Shown here piece by piece: positions 1 to 11,994 of a stretch of DNA of 60,000 nt. The stretch comes from Symsagittifera roscoffensis (lineage: Eukaryota; Xenacoelomorpha; Acoela; Convolutidae). Numbering within the stretch: position 1 is the first letter of the stretch; each line of letters starts with the position of its first letter. Below the pieces are notes generated by a model. That model was given only the letters and a program-made list of their open reading frames with translations. It searched no databases and was not told where the DNA came from. Location: NCBI RefSeq assembly GCF_963678635.1, contig NC_087068.1, forward strand, positions 7,820,027-7,880,026, read 5' to 3'. Position numbers and translations under genes: made by a program.

Positions 1-125
1 TTTGAGCGGTTTTTTTTAGATAAAACCGTTCAAAAACCGCTCAAACCGCTCATTTTGAAGCAAGATTTTGAGCGTAATTTTCTAAAAAAACCGCTCAAAC
101 CGCTCAAATCTTGCTTCAAATTAGG
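1..125. repeat. GAGCGGTTT-type repeats and an imperfect hairpin at the window edge
   Basis: The motif AACCGCTCAAA and its complement recur about six times. The stretch at 54-75 (TTTGAAGCAAGATT then TTGAGCG) is inverted at 99-118 with one base missing, giving arms of about 20 bp. It may be the end of a foldback element that continues left of the window. Confidence 0.55.
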
Positions 126-3100
126 TGAAAAATCTCGACTCGGGAAACCAATTATAGAAGACATGTCAGTTAAATGAAGAAAAGCAGGGTCAAAAACAGT
201 TAATTTCGGTTTCATGACTCTTGTTTCTTCAATTTTAACGACTGTCTACGAATCTTTGATGAATCGAATCCATTTCACAACAACACTTTCTTTATCATGG
301 TACGTGATGGAAAATTCCGAAGAATTTGAAATATTTCTGATGACTTTTTGTCAAAAAAGATCAAGTGTTCAAAATTTTTCAAAGTTAAGAATTTGTTTTT
401 TTTCAGATTTTTCCCACACGCTTTTTCAAGTGCAAATTGATGGTGGTTGCGTTTTTTTGGTAGTTTTTGGATCTTTTAGGTTATCAAAGTTCAATTTGAC
501 ATAAACTGGGGTTGGATTCATGGGCACTTCAGTTACGCGTTAGGAAGCGCGATAATTCGCAACAAAGGGCAACTCGAAAACTTTAAGGAGAGCGAAAACT
601 CTAAAAATTTGTAATTCTGTTCAAAACGTGGCACTGTCAAATAGGAATGGTTTGCATGCGACCTTCCATTGAGTCCTGAAGGGTATTTTTTTGCGTGAAT
701 CAGTGCTTGCAGCTTATCTAGATTGTTGCTTAAATTTAAATTTTGTTGAATAATTGAAATTTTATTGCAAGTTCTGGCTTCAGATGTTGTTTGCCGCGAA
801 TTGTTGTTATTTCGTTCGAAAAAAGTGAGAACTTAAATTTTTTTTACAAGTTTATTCCCAAAATGGCTGAATTGGTAATTTTTAGACCATTATAGCGTCA
901 TCAAAAGTTTGCAATGTTTGGATCTTTTTTTTTAAAAAAAAAAAAACAGGTTCATAATAACTGAAAGTTCCAACCAGCAATTAACGAATAAAAGTGGCAA
1001 CCAAAAATTTAATTTTCAGCTGGAAGGTTGAACATTTTCTGCTGACGAGGTATTGATATTGCATCGACCGGGTGTTCTAAGATTGTTTCGCTAAAAATTG
1101 CTCTTATTTTCACAAAGCGATTGTCGATAGGCATTACGCGTGTGTTGTTAGCTTGCAAAAATTGTTCAAGATATGCGTTCAGTCTATAAAAAATCTATTA
1201 GCCTACTGTGCAATTAGTAGTAAAAGCCATTGATACCACGATAAGGAATTTTTTAAATCGAGTACTTTTGACATTCTATTTGAATTTTTACTACTTTTTT
1301 CGCTTTTAAATGAGTCTCGGCCATTTACGGATTTTTTTTCTTTTTGTGAAACACATATTAGCCCAGCCCACTGTTCTGTTGGTTGCAAAATCACTTGGTA
1401 CCACGACGAGGGATTTTTTATTTCGTGTATTTTTCTTTAGATGTTGTTTAATAATTGTCTGTGCTATTTTTGAAAATTTAATGAACTTTTTTACTGACTT
1501 CAAACAGATAGACCACTTGAAGAAAAAACCTCAATCAATGGCATACGCTCTTACTTTCCCCCCAAAATATTTTCTTAGCAGCATAAATTTTTAACGTCCC
1601 AATTTCACCAAAAACTCAGAGCAATCAAAATTTTGCGTCATACTATTCTCTGAAGACGTTAGATGACATTTGAGTCCCGCTACTTTATTATAAAAAGTAT
1701 GCGCATTAAGGTAATTGAATTAACCCGAGCGCCGGTCGAGTCTGTGTTAATTTGTGTAAATAGAAACAGCGAACCCTTGGAACAGTTAAGACCTCCCATC
1801 CTCTCCTTAAAAACCCCAAAGGACGGACCCTATGAATGATGCGAATTGATTGCACCCCGCAACTACCAATAACTCAAATGAAATCAACAAATATCTTAAA
1901 TTTAATGAGTGTAGCCACCCGTATTTAACCCATACATTCGCGTTTGAAATTTCCTCTGGGCTTGAACAGGCATTGAGAAAATGCAGGTCAATTATCAGCT
2001 ACTGATATATCTACACCTCGGACTTTTTAATTTCTGCTCTGAGAAAGAAACAAAAATCTTCAACCTAAATTAGCAAAAAAAGCCCTTTTTTGTTTTTTGG
2101 ATATTGTTCCAACTTCCGAAAAAAACTACAGAATATTTGGACACAGTGCGTTTTTTTGCTTCAGACAAATTTTCTATGAGCTAGAAAAAACAATTTGAAT
2201 AGAATTTCATGATACCATCCAAAAATCCAAAAAAATTTGAAACAAATCTTAAGTTCCGTTTCAAAAAATTTTTTTCTTTCACATGTGGTTGTTGTTCGTA
2301 ACGTTAGGCGGGATTAAGTCAAAATAAAAAAGATAAAAACACGTTATAATCCAGTCGAGGTATGATTTTACGCCTTTTTATCATGAATTTCTTGTTGATA
2401 TTATTGATCTCGTGATACAGCTAGATAGCAGTACAAATATTGCATAGGCTTATCAATTACCTACCGAACAATATATTTAGGTTAAAATGGTTTCGAGAAC
2501 TTCTTGTCACTTAACATCAGATTATCGACAAAATAGGTTCAGTTTTTCTATTTGAAGTTTTTCTGAAACTTGTTTAAGCCAGGCGGTGGTGGCTTGGTGG
2601 TGAATCTTTTCTTTCAGATCCAGCCCATTGACGCACGTCTCAAAAACATTATAGACAACAATAGAAACTTAAAAAGTCTATTGCTAACTGAACAAAAGTC
2701 AAGTCTCAACTAAATAATTTAAAACCAATTCCCAAAAAGACAATTTGAATTACCTTACCAAATAGATTCATTCAGCTAATTATTCATTCAGCTAATTAGC
2801 CTTTGTATGTTTAGGTAATAATTCACATGTCCCAGGTAGACAAGCATTTTGGGTAAAAAATGATACGTACACCATTATAAGAACTCTCAATCTCGCTCTC
2901 TCTCATCTCCTGTGAGATACTTAGGATTTGGTACGGTAACTGTACCCCAACACTCCTCACTGTCCCCCTTCTAGTTCTCTCGTCACTCATTTATAAACTC
3001 ATGTTGCCTTTAGAGAATTAGTACGGGACACTATTCAAAGCTATACAAATTGCAGGAATAATATGTTCCTGAGACCGTTTGTCAACTTCTCAGCTTAGAC

Positions 3101-4120
3101 ATTTTCAAACATGCAATGATGCTCAGAAGTTCTTCCCAATTATTTTCATGACACTTAATTTTCAGCACACTTTCAAACTGATAGATGTAAAAAATGCTAA
3201 ATGTCATCAACATAGCGTATGAGCAATTAACTTCCTAGAAATTTGCAAAAATGCACCACGGTTTTTTTCTTTTGAGATTTTGTCAAACTTTTTCATTTAT
3301 CGATACGAATTCAGAGAACTCTAAGCATTCTTATAATTTTTAGGACTCCGAATTGATAATACGAAAAGTATTTTTCCGCTCGTTTTAGTCACAATTCATA
3401 CATCTTGCAATAATGTAAATTGAGCATCGAATTCAAAAGCTCGCTAAGTTGATAACATCAGCAAACTAAAATTTTGAGGGCTTGATAACAATAAAAATCA
3501 AACTACATTTTAAAAAACACAAAAAAGTTAAAGATGCAAACATTTGCTCAAAATATTTTCAAAAACTGTTTTTCTTTGTTAAGTTATCCAGAACTATTTT
3601 CGAAGCTAACGTTTAAAAGTTGAGCCTCAATTACAATCTAGTCGTCAGCTTCGCTTGAATTACCGTATAGAATGATTGAATCAATTATTCAATCAATTGG
3701 TCCCGTTTGGCTGTAAGAGTAAAAGTCTAAAAACTAACCTTCATGTTTTTTTCTTTTTCTTGGCACGCCAGAAATATAAATTACAACTGAAATTAATTAG
3801 AGGAGAAAATCAACAGCAGGCTCGGATTTTAGGAGGGGTCGAATTCTCAACAAAAATTACAAAAAATTTGTCTATCTTTGATTTAGGTCGATTATATTGA
3901 TTTTCTGAGTAATCAACAAGATCCTATTTAAACACTATCATCGTTGCGTATACAAAATTGTCCCATACAAAACAGTCCTATACAAGTCCTTCTAAAATCA
4001 TTCGAAATGTTTGAACTTGATATTTTAGCTCCGACAGAATTGATTTAATATTTGAGATATCAATGAGCGTTTTAATTAAAGATCAACGATTCAAAAACGC
4101 AACGAAAAATAGCTCAAAAT
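126..4120. other. AT-rich non-coding stretch, no gene seen
   Basis: No ORF here resembles a known protein on either strand. Small features are a weak tandem similarity between about 1203-1300 and 1376-1480 (both contain TACCACGA followed by GGAATTTTT-like sequence), a 16-17-bp direct duplication ATTCATTCAGCTAATT near 2770-2800, and CT-rich simple sequence around 2885-2910. It lies downstream of receptor exon 3, so it could be a later intron, 3' flank or intergenic DNA. Confidence 0.5.
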
Positions 4121-4123
4121 CCT

Positions 4124-4192
4124 TGGCCTCATGGTTTACTGGCTAATGCCTTAGATTCAAACTCTAAAGGTCAGAAAATTAAATCTCCGGAG
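4124..4192 (+). ncRNA. tRNA-like relic with Leu(CAA)-type anticodon arm
   Basis: A perfect 5-bp anticodon stem TTAGA/TCTAA (4151-4155, 4163-4167) encloses the seven-base loop TTCAAAC, which has U33, anticodon CAA and A37 in the right places. Upstream is a D-arm/A-box-like TGGCTAATGCC. The T-arm is degraded and the acceptor stem does not pair. It is most likely a tRNA pseudogene or the head of an old tRNA-derived SINE, not a working tRNA. Confidence 0.35.
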
Positions 4193-4199
4193 TATTAAA

Positions 4200-5860
4200 T
4201 TTTTTTCCAAATTTGCAATGAAAAAAAAATTAAGTATATTTGATATCGGGTTTATTTAGTATACAAAAATTTGACACAAGCTCAAAAATTTGATCGAGTT
4301 ATAAAAACCACACTGTTTATATTTTAATCAGTTTGCCGTTTAAAAAAACAAAAGAAAAGATTTGAACTTGGGTTATTGATTTTGCTGCTAGGCAATAATG
4401 AATAAAAATAATAATTGAAAACAAACAAATTGAATTTTGTTAATTTAGTTTTAAAACTACAGTTCCTCATATAATTCAGGATATCGATGAGTTGATCAGG
4501 CTTTATTATAGTTAGTGATCAAGTTTCTAGTTGAGTTTTCAATATTTAATCTTTTTGGGTCTGACTACTTCTTTTTCAAAAAAATTTCTCTGTTTTTTTG
4601 TTTGACCATGAACATGTCCATGAGTTTCGGAAATGAACGGTATTTGCTGGTGACTAATTTCACAAAATGGATTTTGCTTTCTTAACATATCTGGTTTTTG
4701 TCTTTCTTGAGAAGTCAGTCTACAAATATATGTAGCCTCAAAATAATTGATTATCGATTGGCTTTCTTCAATTGCAACACCTTGAAGAAACACAAAGCTG
4801 TGGGGACGTTTTCTAGGGGCAGAAATATTTTTGAGAGAAGTATTAGAATCAAATCACAAAACTTAAAGTCCTCGTTGTGATAGTCGCCAGGCGCTTTGAC
4901 TAATGTAGAGGAAACAATATTGATTTTCAGCGCTCTGATGGCTAGCTGCTAGCAAAATGAATTAACGCGTTTGGGGACTCGTCGTATATGGGGAAAAATT
5001 GGAAAAATTTTGAGTCGTATATGGAGTTAGAAAAACCGACTAGCTTGCTTCAATAGCGATTTTGTTGAAACCGGCCACCTTGTATGCGTGCCGCTTAAAC
5101 TGCTGCTATTAGCGCAGTGGTGTTCTCATGATGGAGAGACCGAATGGTGGAAAATTGTCAACCTATCAAAATCATTAGATGCTTGTATAGGCTAAAGGGC
5201 TTTTGCATAAAACCAAAGTCATTCTTAACAGAAAAGAAATCATAGCAGCACAGCATAAGTTTGCTGTACAGTTTGTGCTGACTTACAATATTTTTTATTT
5301 TTTTTGTTCATTTTTTGAAATCGGTTTATGATTTTTTCAATACCCGACCTCAAATTTGCAGTACTTCAAATGTCATGTTTTTTTTTCAAATTTTTTAATC
5401 GGTCAATATTAGCTCAATCCCCAGAGTGAATAACTTTCTGTTGGAAAATGGTCTGAATAAAAATACACCCTCTATGTGTCTTCGAAAGTCGAAGCAGTAA
5501 GCTAAGATAATAAAATAAAACAGGGTTTAAAATTCGAATAAAAAATATCAATGTAAAGGCGTTCAACAGTACCGAAATGTTATAATACAGTACCAAAATA
5601 AAACTAAAATGTTTGTTTGGGTTTGCACTGAGACGTTGTTTTGGCATTTGAGTTTGAATTTCGTGGAACGAAGAGATTTGGTTTCAAACTTAGAAGATCT
5701 CATCATAAAACTACGACCTTGGCTGTGAAATTAAAGTACGTAATTAGTTTGAATTTTTGTTTGAGTGAAGCTGTTAGGGAAGGCATTAAAGCTCAAAATA
5801 AATTGTTTACAACGCTGGAGCTTAAAATTTACAATAAGCTCTCGAAGTACAACCCCAGTC
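4200..5860. other. AT-rich non-coding stretch, nothing recognised
   Basis: No protein similarity or clear repeat was recognised. Somewhat GC-richer sequence at about 5030-5125 has no open frame of note. Confidence 0.45.
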
Positions 5861-5869
5861 GATGTACCC

Positions 5870-6145
5870 AATTTACCGCCTATGCGACCCATCGCGACCT
5901 GAAATGTCGCGACCATTGCTGCTTAAAATGGTTATGTTGCGATCACGTAATTCAAAATGGGTATTGTTTCACAAAAACTAAAAATTTTGTACGACTTTGA
6001 ACGACCCAAATCATGTATACACGACTTATATTGCGACGTTGCGCGACTTATGTCATGACAAAATTTTGAATATGAAATGCCATGTTTAAATTTTGCGCGA
6101 GTTGTGCGTCGCGACTTGTTCGACTCATTTCGCAAAATTGCGAGA
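5870..6145. repeat. Cluster of GCGAC/GTCGC motifs
   Basis: GCGACC, TCGCGAC, GCGATC, ACGAC, GCGACG, CGCGACT and GTCGCGAC recur with irregular spacing in otherwise AT-rich DNA, ending around GCGAG at 6141. The motif is present in both orientations. No TIR or coding meaning was found. Confidence 0.35.
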
Positions 6146-6569
6146 TCCAAAGCTCTTCAGCACATTTTAAACCGAATAGAAACTTCGTCATGTAAATCTT
6201 TTCTATTTTGTTTTGAATATGCCTCAGAAATACCGCTATGAACTATAACAAAAATAACCGCTTTTGACTGTTTTGATATACGGATGAGTTGTTAGAGTGC
6301 AGTATCTGATAATTTAGTGAAGCTAGAGGGTTCATACTATATCTTTAATCAACTACATAGGAGATTATTCTCATGATGAAGGGACCAAATATATTAAAGC
6401 TTTCAGGAAATCAAATTAGATTAGAAAAACCGAAACAAAATTTTATTCGCTGAATGCTTTAATGAACTATTTTGAGATGGTTGCGATGAATTTCTGAGTG
6501 ATTAAAAGAAACAGTTAATGGCTTTTTTGCTTTTTTCTAACCGCCAAAAAGTATAAAATACAAAATTAG

Positions 6570-6975
6570 ACAAGACTGCTTGTATCAGGGTGAAGCCCTG
6601 AATGTTCCGACTGCCTTTTAACATTAAAAAACTACATGAAATAAAATAAAATGAAAACTTTTTTTTTCTAAAATTTGAATTTTTAAATAAAAATCATCCC
6701 CCCACACGCCAGATAAAACACAAAAGGATAGATTTTGCTCGTTGTATCAATTCAGTTATGGCAAATAGGCTTCTTTCAACCAATTTGGAACGACTTTTAA
6801 GACAGATTAACTCTCCGCTTACGCGTTAATAGCGCGAAAAATATGGCAATAATTAAACTCCCATGACTTTACAAAAAATGATCACAGGTGAAATGTCCTT
6901 TCAAATTTGAGCTCAGATTTTTAACTTTTTCGTGGAAAATGTTTGTTTTGTGAACTACAAAATTCGTTTTGCGGT
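6570..6975 (-). mobile_element. Family H (HINE-like) element, 5' part missing
   Basis: The element begins at its 3' end with ACAAGACTGCTTGTATCAGGG, hairpin CAGGGTGAAGCCCTG, then GTTCCGACTGCC. It continues through the family core (CACACGCCA, the TTACGCGTTAATAGCGCGAAA block and GATCACAGGTGAAA) and stops before the TGTTCCGAC end. Confidence 0.75.
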
Positions 6976-7079
6976 TGAAAAAAAAAACAAAAAAATTATG
7001 GGGAAAAACTTTAATTGTCGCCACCAAAAAATGCTAATCATGCAATTTCCTCTAATGGAAATTGAATAATTAGCTTTTT

Positions 7080-7368
7080 TTGACAATTTTTTAAAATACA
7101 TTGATTTTTATGTCCAAAGAAGAAAAAAGTGCTTTAAAAAATCGATGACACCATTTCATCAAAATGTTTGAAATTTGTTTGATTAGTATTTTTTGTAGAT
7201 TTTGGGTCTGAAATGTATGATTTGCATTTTCGGTCTATGGAGGTCAACCCGGGCTGCTACCCGTTGCTGAAAGCATGCTGCGTTGCCCTAATTAGTGGTG
7301 ACCACCGCAGTCGCGATGACATATTGAAAAGCTTGCCGACCGAGGGCTGGATTTTTTACAAAAATTAA
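7080..7368 (+). other. Possible family E terminus with a GC-rich 43-codon open frame
   Basis: Within AT-rich DNA, 7237-7365 is distinctly GC-rich and open: ATG GAG GTC AAC CCG GGC through to TAA at 7366-7368. The start ATGGAGGTCAACCCGGGCTG resembles ATGGAAGACAACCCAGGCT at 39000 and GTCAACCCGGGACC at 23927, so it probably marks the end of a repeat family and not a gene. No homologue was recognised. Confidence 0.25.
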
Positions 7369-7758
7369 AGCCTGCATTATTCACACTACAATTCCCACTT
7401 TCTATCACACTACAGAAATAAAGGTTAAAAAAATGTTATCAAAAATGTGTACTTCATCAAACTTAAATCAACAATCGGCTAATTTGGAACAGGATAATTG
7501 ATTTTTGTCTTGTTTCTGAAATTTTAACGTCATCTTATTACTCAATTGAATCGTAACTTCGGATGTTTTACATAGGGGATGTTTGACATATCGGCTAATT
7601 GCCCTTTTCCAATCAAACTTAATCTGACAAGTGAAAAATAATCGAAAACAGCTGAATTCAATAACTAAAAAGATAAGAACGAAAAACGGCTGTTAGGTTT
7701 CAGTAGCATTAGTAAAATTTTAAAAAATTAAGAGAGAGAAAAAATGTTATCAAAGTTT

Positions 7759-8128
7759 TTGTTCCGACTTTCGATACGAAAGTAACTGAATATTTGCGCT
7801 CGGTGTGGGTTTTTTTCTTCAGACAAATTTCGACTTTTTAACTAGCCATTTTTGACAGTTTTTTATATCATTCAAAAGGTATTGTTGTGAGCTTAAATTT
7901 GTAAAGATATTTTGCCTGTGATCATTTTTCGTGAAGTTATGGGGGTTTAAAGATTGACATTTTGGCCAATTTGGGACAATTAACGCGCGATATATTTCGC
8001 GCTATTAACGCGTAAGCGAGATTTAATCCGTCCTAGAAATCCTTTAAATTTGATATTATTACTGCTCCATAAACCTTAATAGGTAGTCGGAACCTTCAGA
8101 GCTTCGCCCTGATACGAGCAGTTTTGTT
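7759..8128 (+). mobile_element. Family H element, internally shortened, head-to-tail with the next
   Basis: The 5' end TTGTTCCGACTTTCGATACG and the 3' end GTCGGAACCTTCAGAGCTTCGCCCTGATACGAGCAG are both present. The core from the Asp-like CCAAATTGG to CGTGTGGGG is missing. The next copy starts at the last bases of this one. Confidence 0.8.
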
Positions 8129-8472
8129 GTTGTTCCGACTTTCGATACGAAAGTAACGAAATATTTGTGCTCGGGGTGGGTTTTTTTTCTTCAGACAAGT
8201 TTCGACTTTAGCGGAGATTTAATTCGTCTTGGAAATTGTTCCAAATTGTTTGAAAGAAGCTTTTTTGCCATAACTGATATGTTACAAGGAGCGATATCTT
8301 TTCTTTTCTACTTTATATGGCGTGTGGGGAATGATTTTCATGAAAAATTCAAGCTTTTGAAAAAAAAATCATTTTTTTATTATATTTAGCTTTTTTATGT
8401 TATTACTGCTCCATAGACCTTAAAATGCAGTCGGATCATTCAGGGCTTCGACCTGATACGAGTAGTCTTGTT
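8129..8472 (+). mobile_element. Family H element, second of a head-to-tail pair, internal deletion
   Basis: It begins TTGTTCCGACTTTCGATACG directly after the preceding copy and ends CGACCTGATACGAGTAGTCTTG. TTTCGACTTT is joined directly to AGCGGAGATTTAATTCG, so about 200 bp of the core is deleted. Confidence 0.8.
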
Positions 8473-10620
8473 CAGATTAAATCACAGATATTGCTTTATT
8501 TTGTCAACATCTAATGCGTTTTCCCGTCATTGAGATTGTGTTTCGACGAAATGAGAGTTCCTGATAAGTCAGCATTGAAAAAAGCCATTTCGGAAATAAT
8601 CGTCGAATAATTTGACATTATCGATGGAGTGTTATCTTAATCTGATTTGAATGAGAGGTGGTTCTTTTCACCATCAATCACTGTCAGAAAAAAAGATAAT
8701 TGATGAAGTTTTGAGTTTAAACTATAAAAGCGTCATTAGATAATCAGAATGTTGGTTTGGTGTACGATAAAGTTAAACCGAAACGGTTTTCAGCTCATAA
8801 AAGTTTTAAAATTTCTACTTAATTTTGAATTTAGTTTTGGCCAAATCGTACTTCAAATTTTCAAATTATAAAAGGAATGCGATTGCAGGTTGTAAAAAAA
8901 TGTGCAGCCCTTTTTCGTTTTTTGTCCATTTAGTTTATGTCTTTTGAGAGGTAGGAGGTTGGGGTGTTTATACTTATTTTTTTTCAAGGTTCAATTTAGA
9001 TCCGTTTAGTCAAAATGGTTGCAAATGACTTTCCACTTATGATGTCAATCAATTCAAAAGGGGGAAAATTTATGCAAAACTGCATTAAATTTTTTAAAAA
9101 GGATCAAAATTGAACCCCCAAAATCCGTATTAATCGAGAAAATAAGGAAATGGAACAAAATTCAGCCATCTGCTGCTATCAGTTTTGAAATAATGACATA
9201 TACTTTACTTTTGGCCATTTTTTTCAGTCAAAAAGTAACTAACGTACTTTGAAACATTTTTGTAATTTGCTGAAAACTGCATTTCACTCATACTTTAATA
9301 TAAATATCCGCCTTTTCCCGCAATTTAAAATAATTTACCTAAATTTCTGCCTTATTTGAATCACGTCCAAAGCAGCTAATCAGTCTGAGCGAAAGAAAAA
9401 AAATCGAAAATTAGAAACCGATCTATAAACAATTTTCATTTAATATATTTGCTCCTCTAATACGCATCTGAATCAGTTTTTGGTTTTTGTGAATTTTTGT
9501 TTGAAAGCCGTGTTAATGAGGCTGAAAAAAGAAAAATTAACAAAAGACCCTTTTTTGTCAAAAACTAATTAAATATGTGGAGGAAGATTTCAAAGAAAAA
9601 TCTGACTGCTAAGATTTTTTTCTTCTTCATCTTCTCAGACGAACCCCTTATAATTAGCCTTTTTTCCTTGAAATTATTGAGCTTTTTTTGTATTTTTTTT
9701 TGGCTTTTAGTCCATGTTCAGGTTATAACCAATTGGTTAAAGGTTCAAAAACAAAGCTCGTTTTTAATTTAAGACGCCAAATTGAGAAAAGATTATTAAT
9801 CTGCGTAACCGAATCAAAAAACAGACTAAAAATGAAGTCTCATTGAAATTACGAGACGCAATTGAAATTCATTCATGAATTTCATAATTCTTCTAAGTGT
9901 CGCCTTCATTTCAAAGCCGGAAATGCACGCTTGATTGACGACAGCTATGAAATCACTCTTCCATTTTTATTGCATCTTTTACCAGCGCAATAAATTATTT
10001 GTGGCTTAAAAATTTTTACTAAAAAGCGTTTACGATAAGAGTTTTAGAAAGCTTTCCGCCGCCTATTTTTCTCGCTGATCATTGGAACAAAAAAACCTGG
10101 CGGATCAATTGACCTATTGCGCTTTATCCCCCCAAGTGAGAATGGGGGGGGGGGGAGATTGCTCAATTGATTCAACCTGGCTGTTGGTAACACGAAAAAA
10201 AAACGCCAGCAGGAAATAATTATTAGACGTTTTTTTTCTTCAAAAAGTCATTATTTACAAATGTTGAAAGCTTACAATGAAGCATATGTTGTCACTTGAA
10301 GTTATATTGAACATCAATTTCAGAAAAAAAATCAGCAGAGGGGGAACTATTACTATAATAGTAGCTGAAACTTTTTAATCATAGTTTTCAAAGCAATTAG
10401 AAAAAAAAGTGACTTAAAAACTTTAAACTGTTCTAATTTTTTTTTGCTATTTTCCTTTTCGGAGTTGATCAAGAACCATGGTTGTCTTTGTTTCACAGTT
10501 GCGGTTAAATACGTTTTGTCACGTTATTGAACTCGTAAGATTTTCATTTGAGCGATATGCAATTTTCTGTTGGTTTCTAAAGTTGAGAAGATTCCCGCAC
10601 TGAGTAAAGCGAAAAAAATT
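8473..10620. other. AT-rich non-coding stretch, nothing recognised
   Basis: No gene or repeat family was recognised. A G homopolymer of about 12 lies at 10145-10157, with loosely mirrored sequence around it (CCTGGCGGATCAATTGA on one side, TCAATTGATTCAACCTGG on the other). Confidence 0.45.
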
Positions 10621-10627
10621 CATTATT

Positions 10628-11193
10628 GTTCCGATTTTTGATACTTGTACAGACAAAATAATCGATTATTGTTCCGACTTTCGATATTTGTGCTTGGGGT
10701 GGGTTTTTTTTTCTTCAGACAAATTTCGACTAATTTTTCTTCAGACAAATTTCTTTTTAACTAGCAATTTTTGAAAGAATTTTTAAAAATATAGTTGTCT
10801 TGAACTTAAATTTGCAAAGATAATTTACCTGTGATCATTTTTCGTGAAGTTTTGGGGGCTTAAAGATTGCCATTTTGGCCAATTTGCGACAATTAACGCG
10901 CGATAAATTTCGCGCTATTAACAAGTAAGCGTAGATTTAATCCGTCATAGAAATTGTTGCAAATTGGTTAAAAGAAGCTTATTTGCCATAATTGATTTAG
11001 TACTAGAAGCGAAATTTATCAGTTTGTACCTAATATGGCGTGTGGGGGATGATTTTCACAAAAAATCTCAACTTTTTTTAGAATTTTTTTTCATTTTTTT
11101 TTTACATTTAGTTTTTTCATATTATTACTGCTTCATAGACTTTAAAAGGCTTTCGGAACATTGAGTGCTTTGCCTGGATACGAGCAGTCTTGT
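10628..11193 (+). mobile_element. Family H element with a duplicated 5' start
   Basis: A first partial start (TGTTCCGATTTTTGATAC) at 10628 is followed by the main start TGTTCCGACTTTCGATA at 10670. CTTCAGACAAATTTC is also duplicated. The full core is present. The terminal hairpin is decayed (ATTGAGTGCTTTGCCTGGATACGAGCAGTCTTG). Confidence 0.75.
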
Positions 11194-11254
11194 ATTAGAA
11201 TAATAATCGTACTTTTAGCAAAATTAGAATTAATTTCAAGCGCTAACTTTAATG

Positions 11255-11430
11255 TTTAAAACATTTATAATCCGTTATAATGATAACTTTTCGGTGATAA
11301 TTTAATAACTTATAATCAATTATAATTGAATAAAACTTTTCCGAAAATCTCTTATGATCTCTATAATCTTTTATAATCTATTGTAATCTATTATAATCTA
11401 TTATAATAGATTATAATCCCTTTTTGTATC
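11255..11430. repeat. TATAATC-rich repeat block, left
   Basis: TATAATC/GATTATA units recur densely, ending CTATTATAATAGATTATAATCCC. A similar block at 13178-13345 lies on the other side of the hAT and family C elements. Confidence 0.6.
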
Positions 11431-11531
11431 AAAATATTATTTTACTAGAAAAATGAAATTTAAAGGATTATAAATTAGCTATTCTGCATGAAAACACAGT
11501 AAAATCAGGTCGAAGAAAGAAATCAGTAAGC

Positions 11532-11927
11532 CAGGAGCGGATATGAGATTTTCTCGACGGGTGGAGGCGGAACTTCAAAAAATTTCCGAAAAATTTTATC
11601 GATCTTTTTTTAGGTCGACCTAAATGGTTTTCCGAGCTCTTCCAAACAATTCAAAAGAGCCTGTTTTAGCCAAATTTTGTGCGCCGTAGGCAAACTTTCG
11701 AACAAAAAGGCCAAAAACGGTTTTTTGGTCATTTTTAGGAAAAATTTCCCCAAAAAATTGCCTTTTTTTGGCGCGTGCTCCCCCTCAAAGTTAATTTTTA
11801 TATCGCCAAAGGCCATAGGGTCAGTCACCAAATATGGATATTTCAAAACACTACAAAGGGTAACCCTTTGGGTAGGCAGGAGATCGAATCCCCGATAAAA
11901 GGCGTCTACCCCCTAAATCCGTCCATG
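11532..11927 (+). mobile_element. hAT-type MITE, full length, 396 bp
   Basis: The ends are CAGGAGCGGATATGAG and, inverted, CATGGACGGATTTAGGGG, decayed versions of the family TIR CAGGGGCGGATCTAGG. The flanks CAGTAAGC (11524-11531) and CAGTAGGG (11928-11935) match at 6 of 8 bases, as expected for an aged 8-bp target duplication. Internally it has the family blocks AGGTCGACC, GGCGCGTGCTCCCCCTCAAA and CCTTTGGGTAGGCAGG. Confidence 0.75.
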
Positions 11928-11935
11928 CAGTAGGG

Positions 11936-11966
11936 AAGTAAACAGTAAACAGTAAACAGTAAGAAA
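11936..11966. repeat. Short tandem repeat (AGTAAAC)n
   Basis: About four tandem units of AGTAAAC lie directly after the hAT target site, which itself reads CAGTA; the two may be related. Confidence 0.8.
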
Positions 11967-11994
11967 AGAAACCAATTGACAAGCACACACATTA

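Noticed and set aside
5641-6000. 119-codon plus-strand frame
   Set aside because: No recognisable domain, and half of it lies in the GCGAC repeat cluster.
7240-7260. A 2A-like NPG motif at repeat termini (MEVNPG, MEDNPG, VNPGP)
   Set aside because: The expected DxExNPGP motif is incomplete, one copy is followed by a stop, and no downstream polyprotein is present; a DNA-level repeat terminus explains the similarity.
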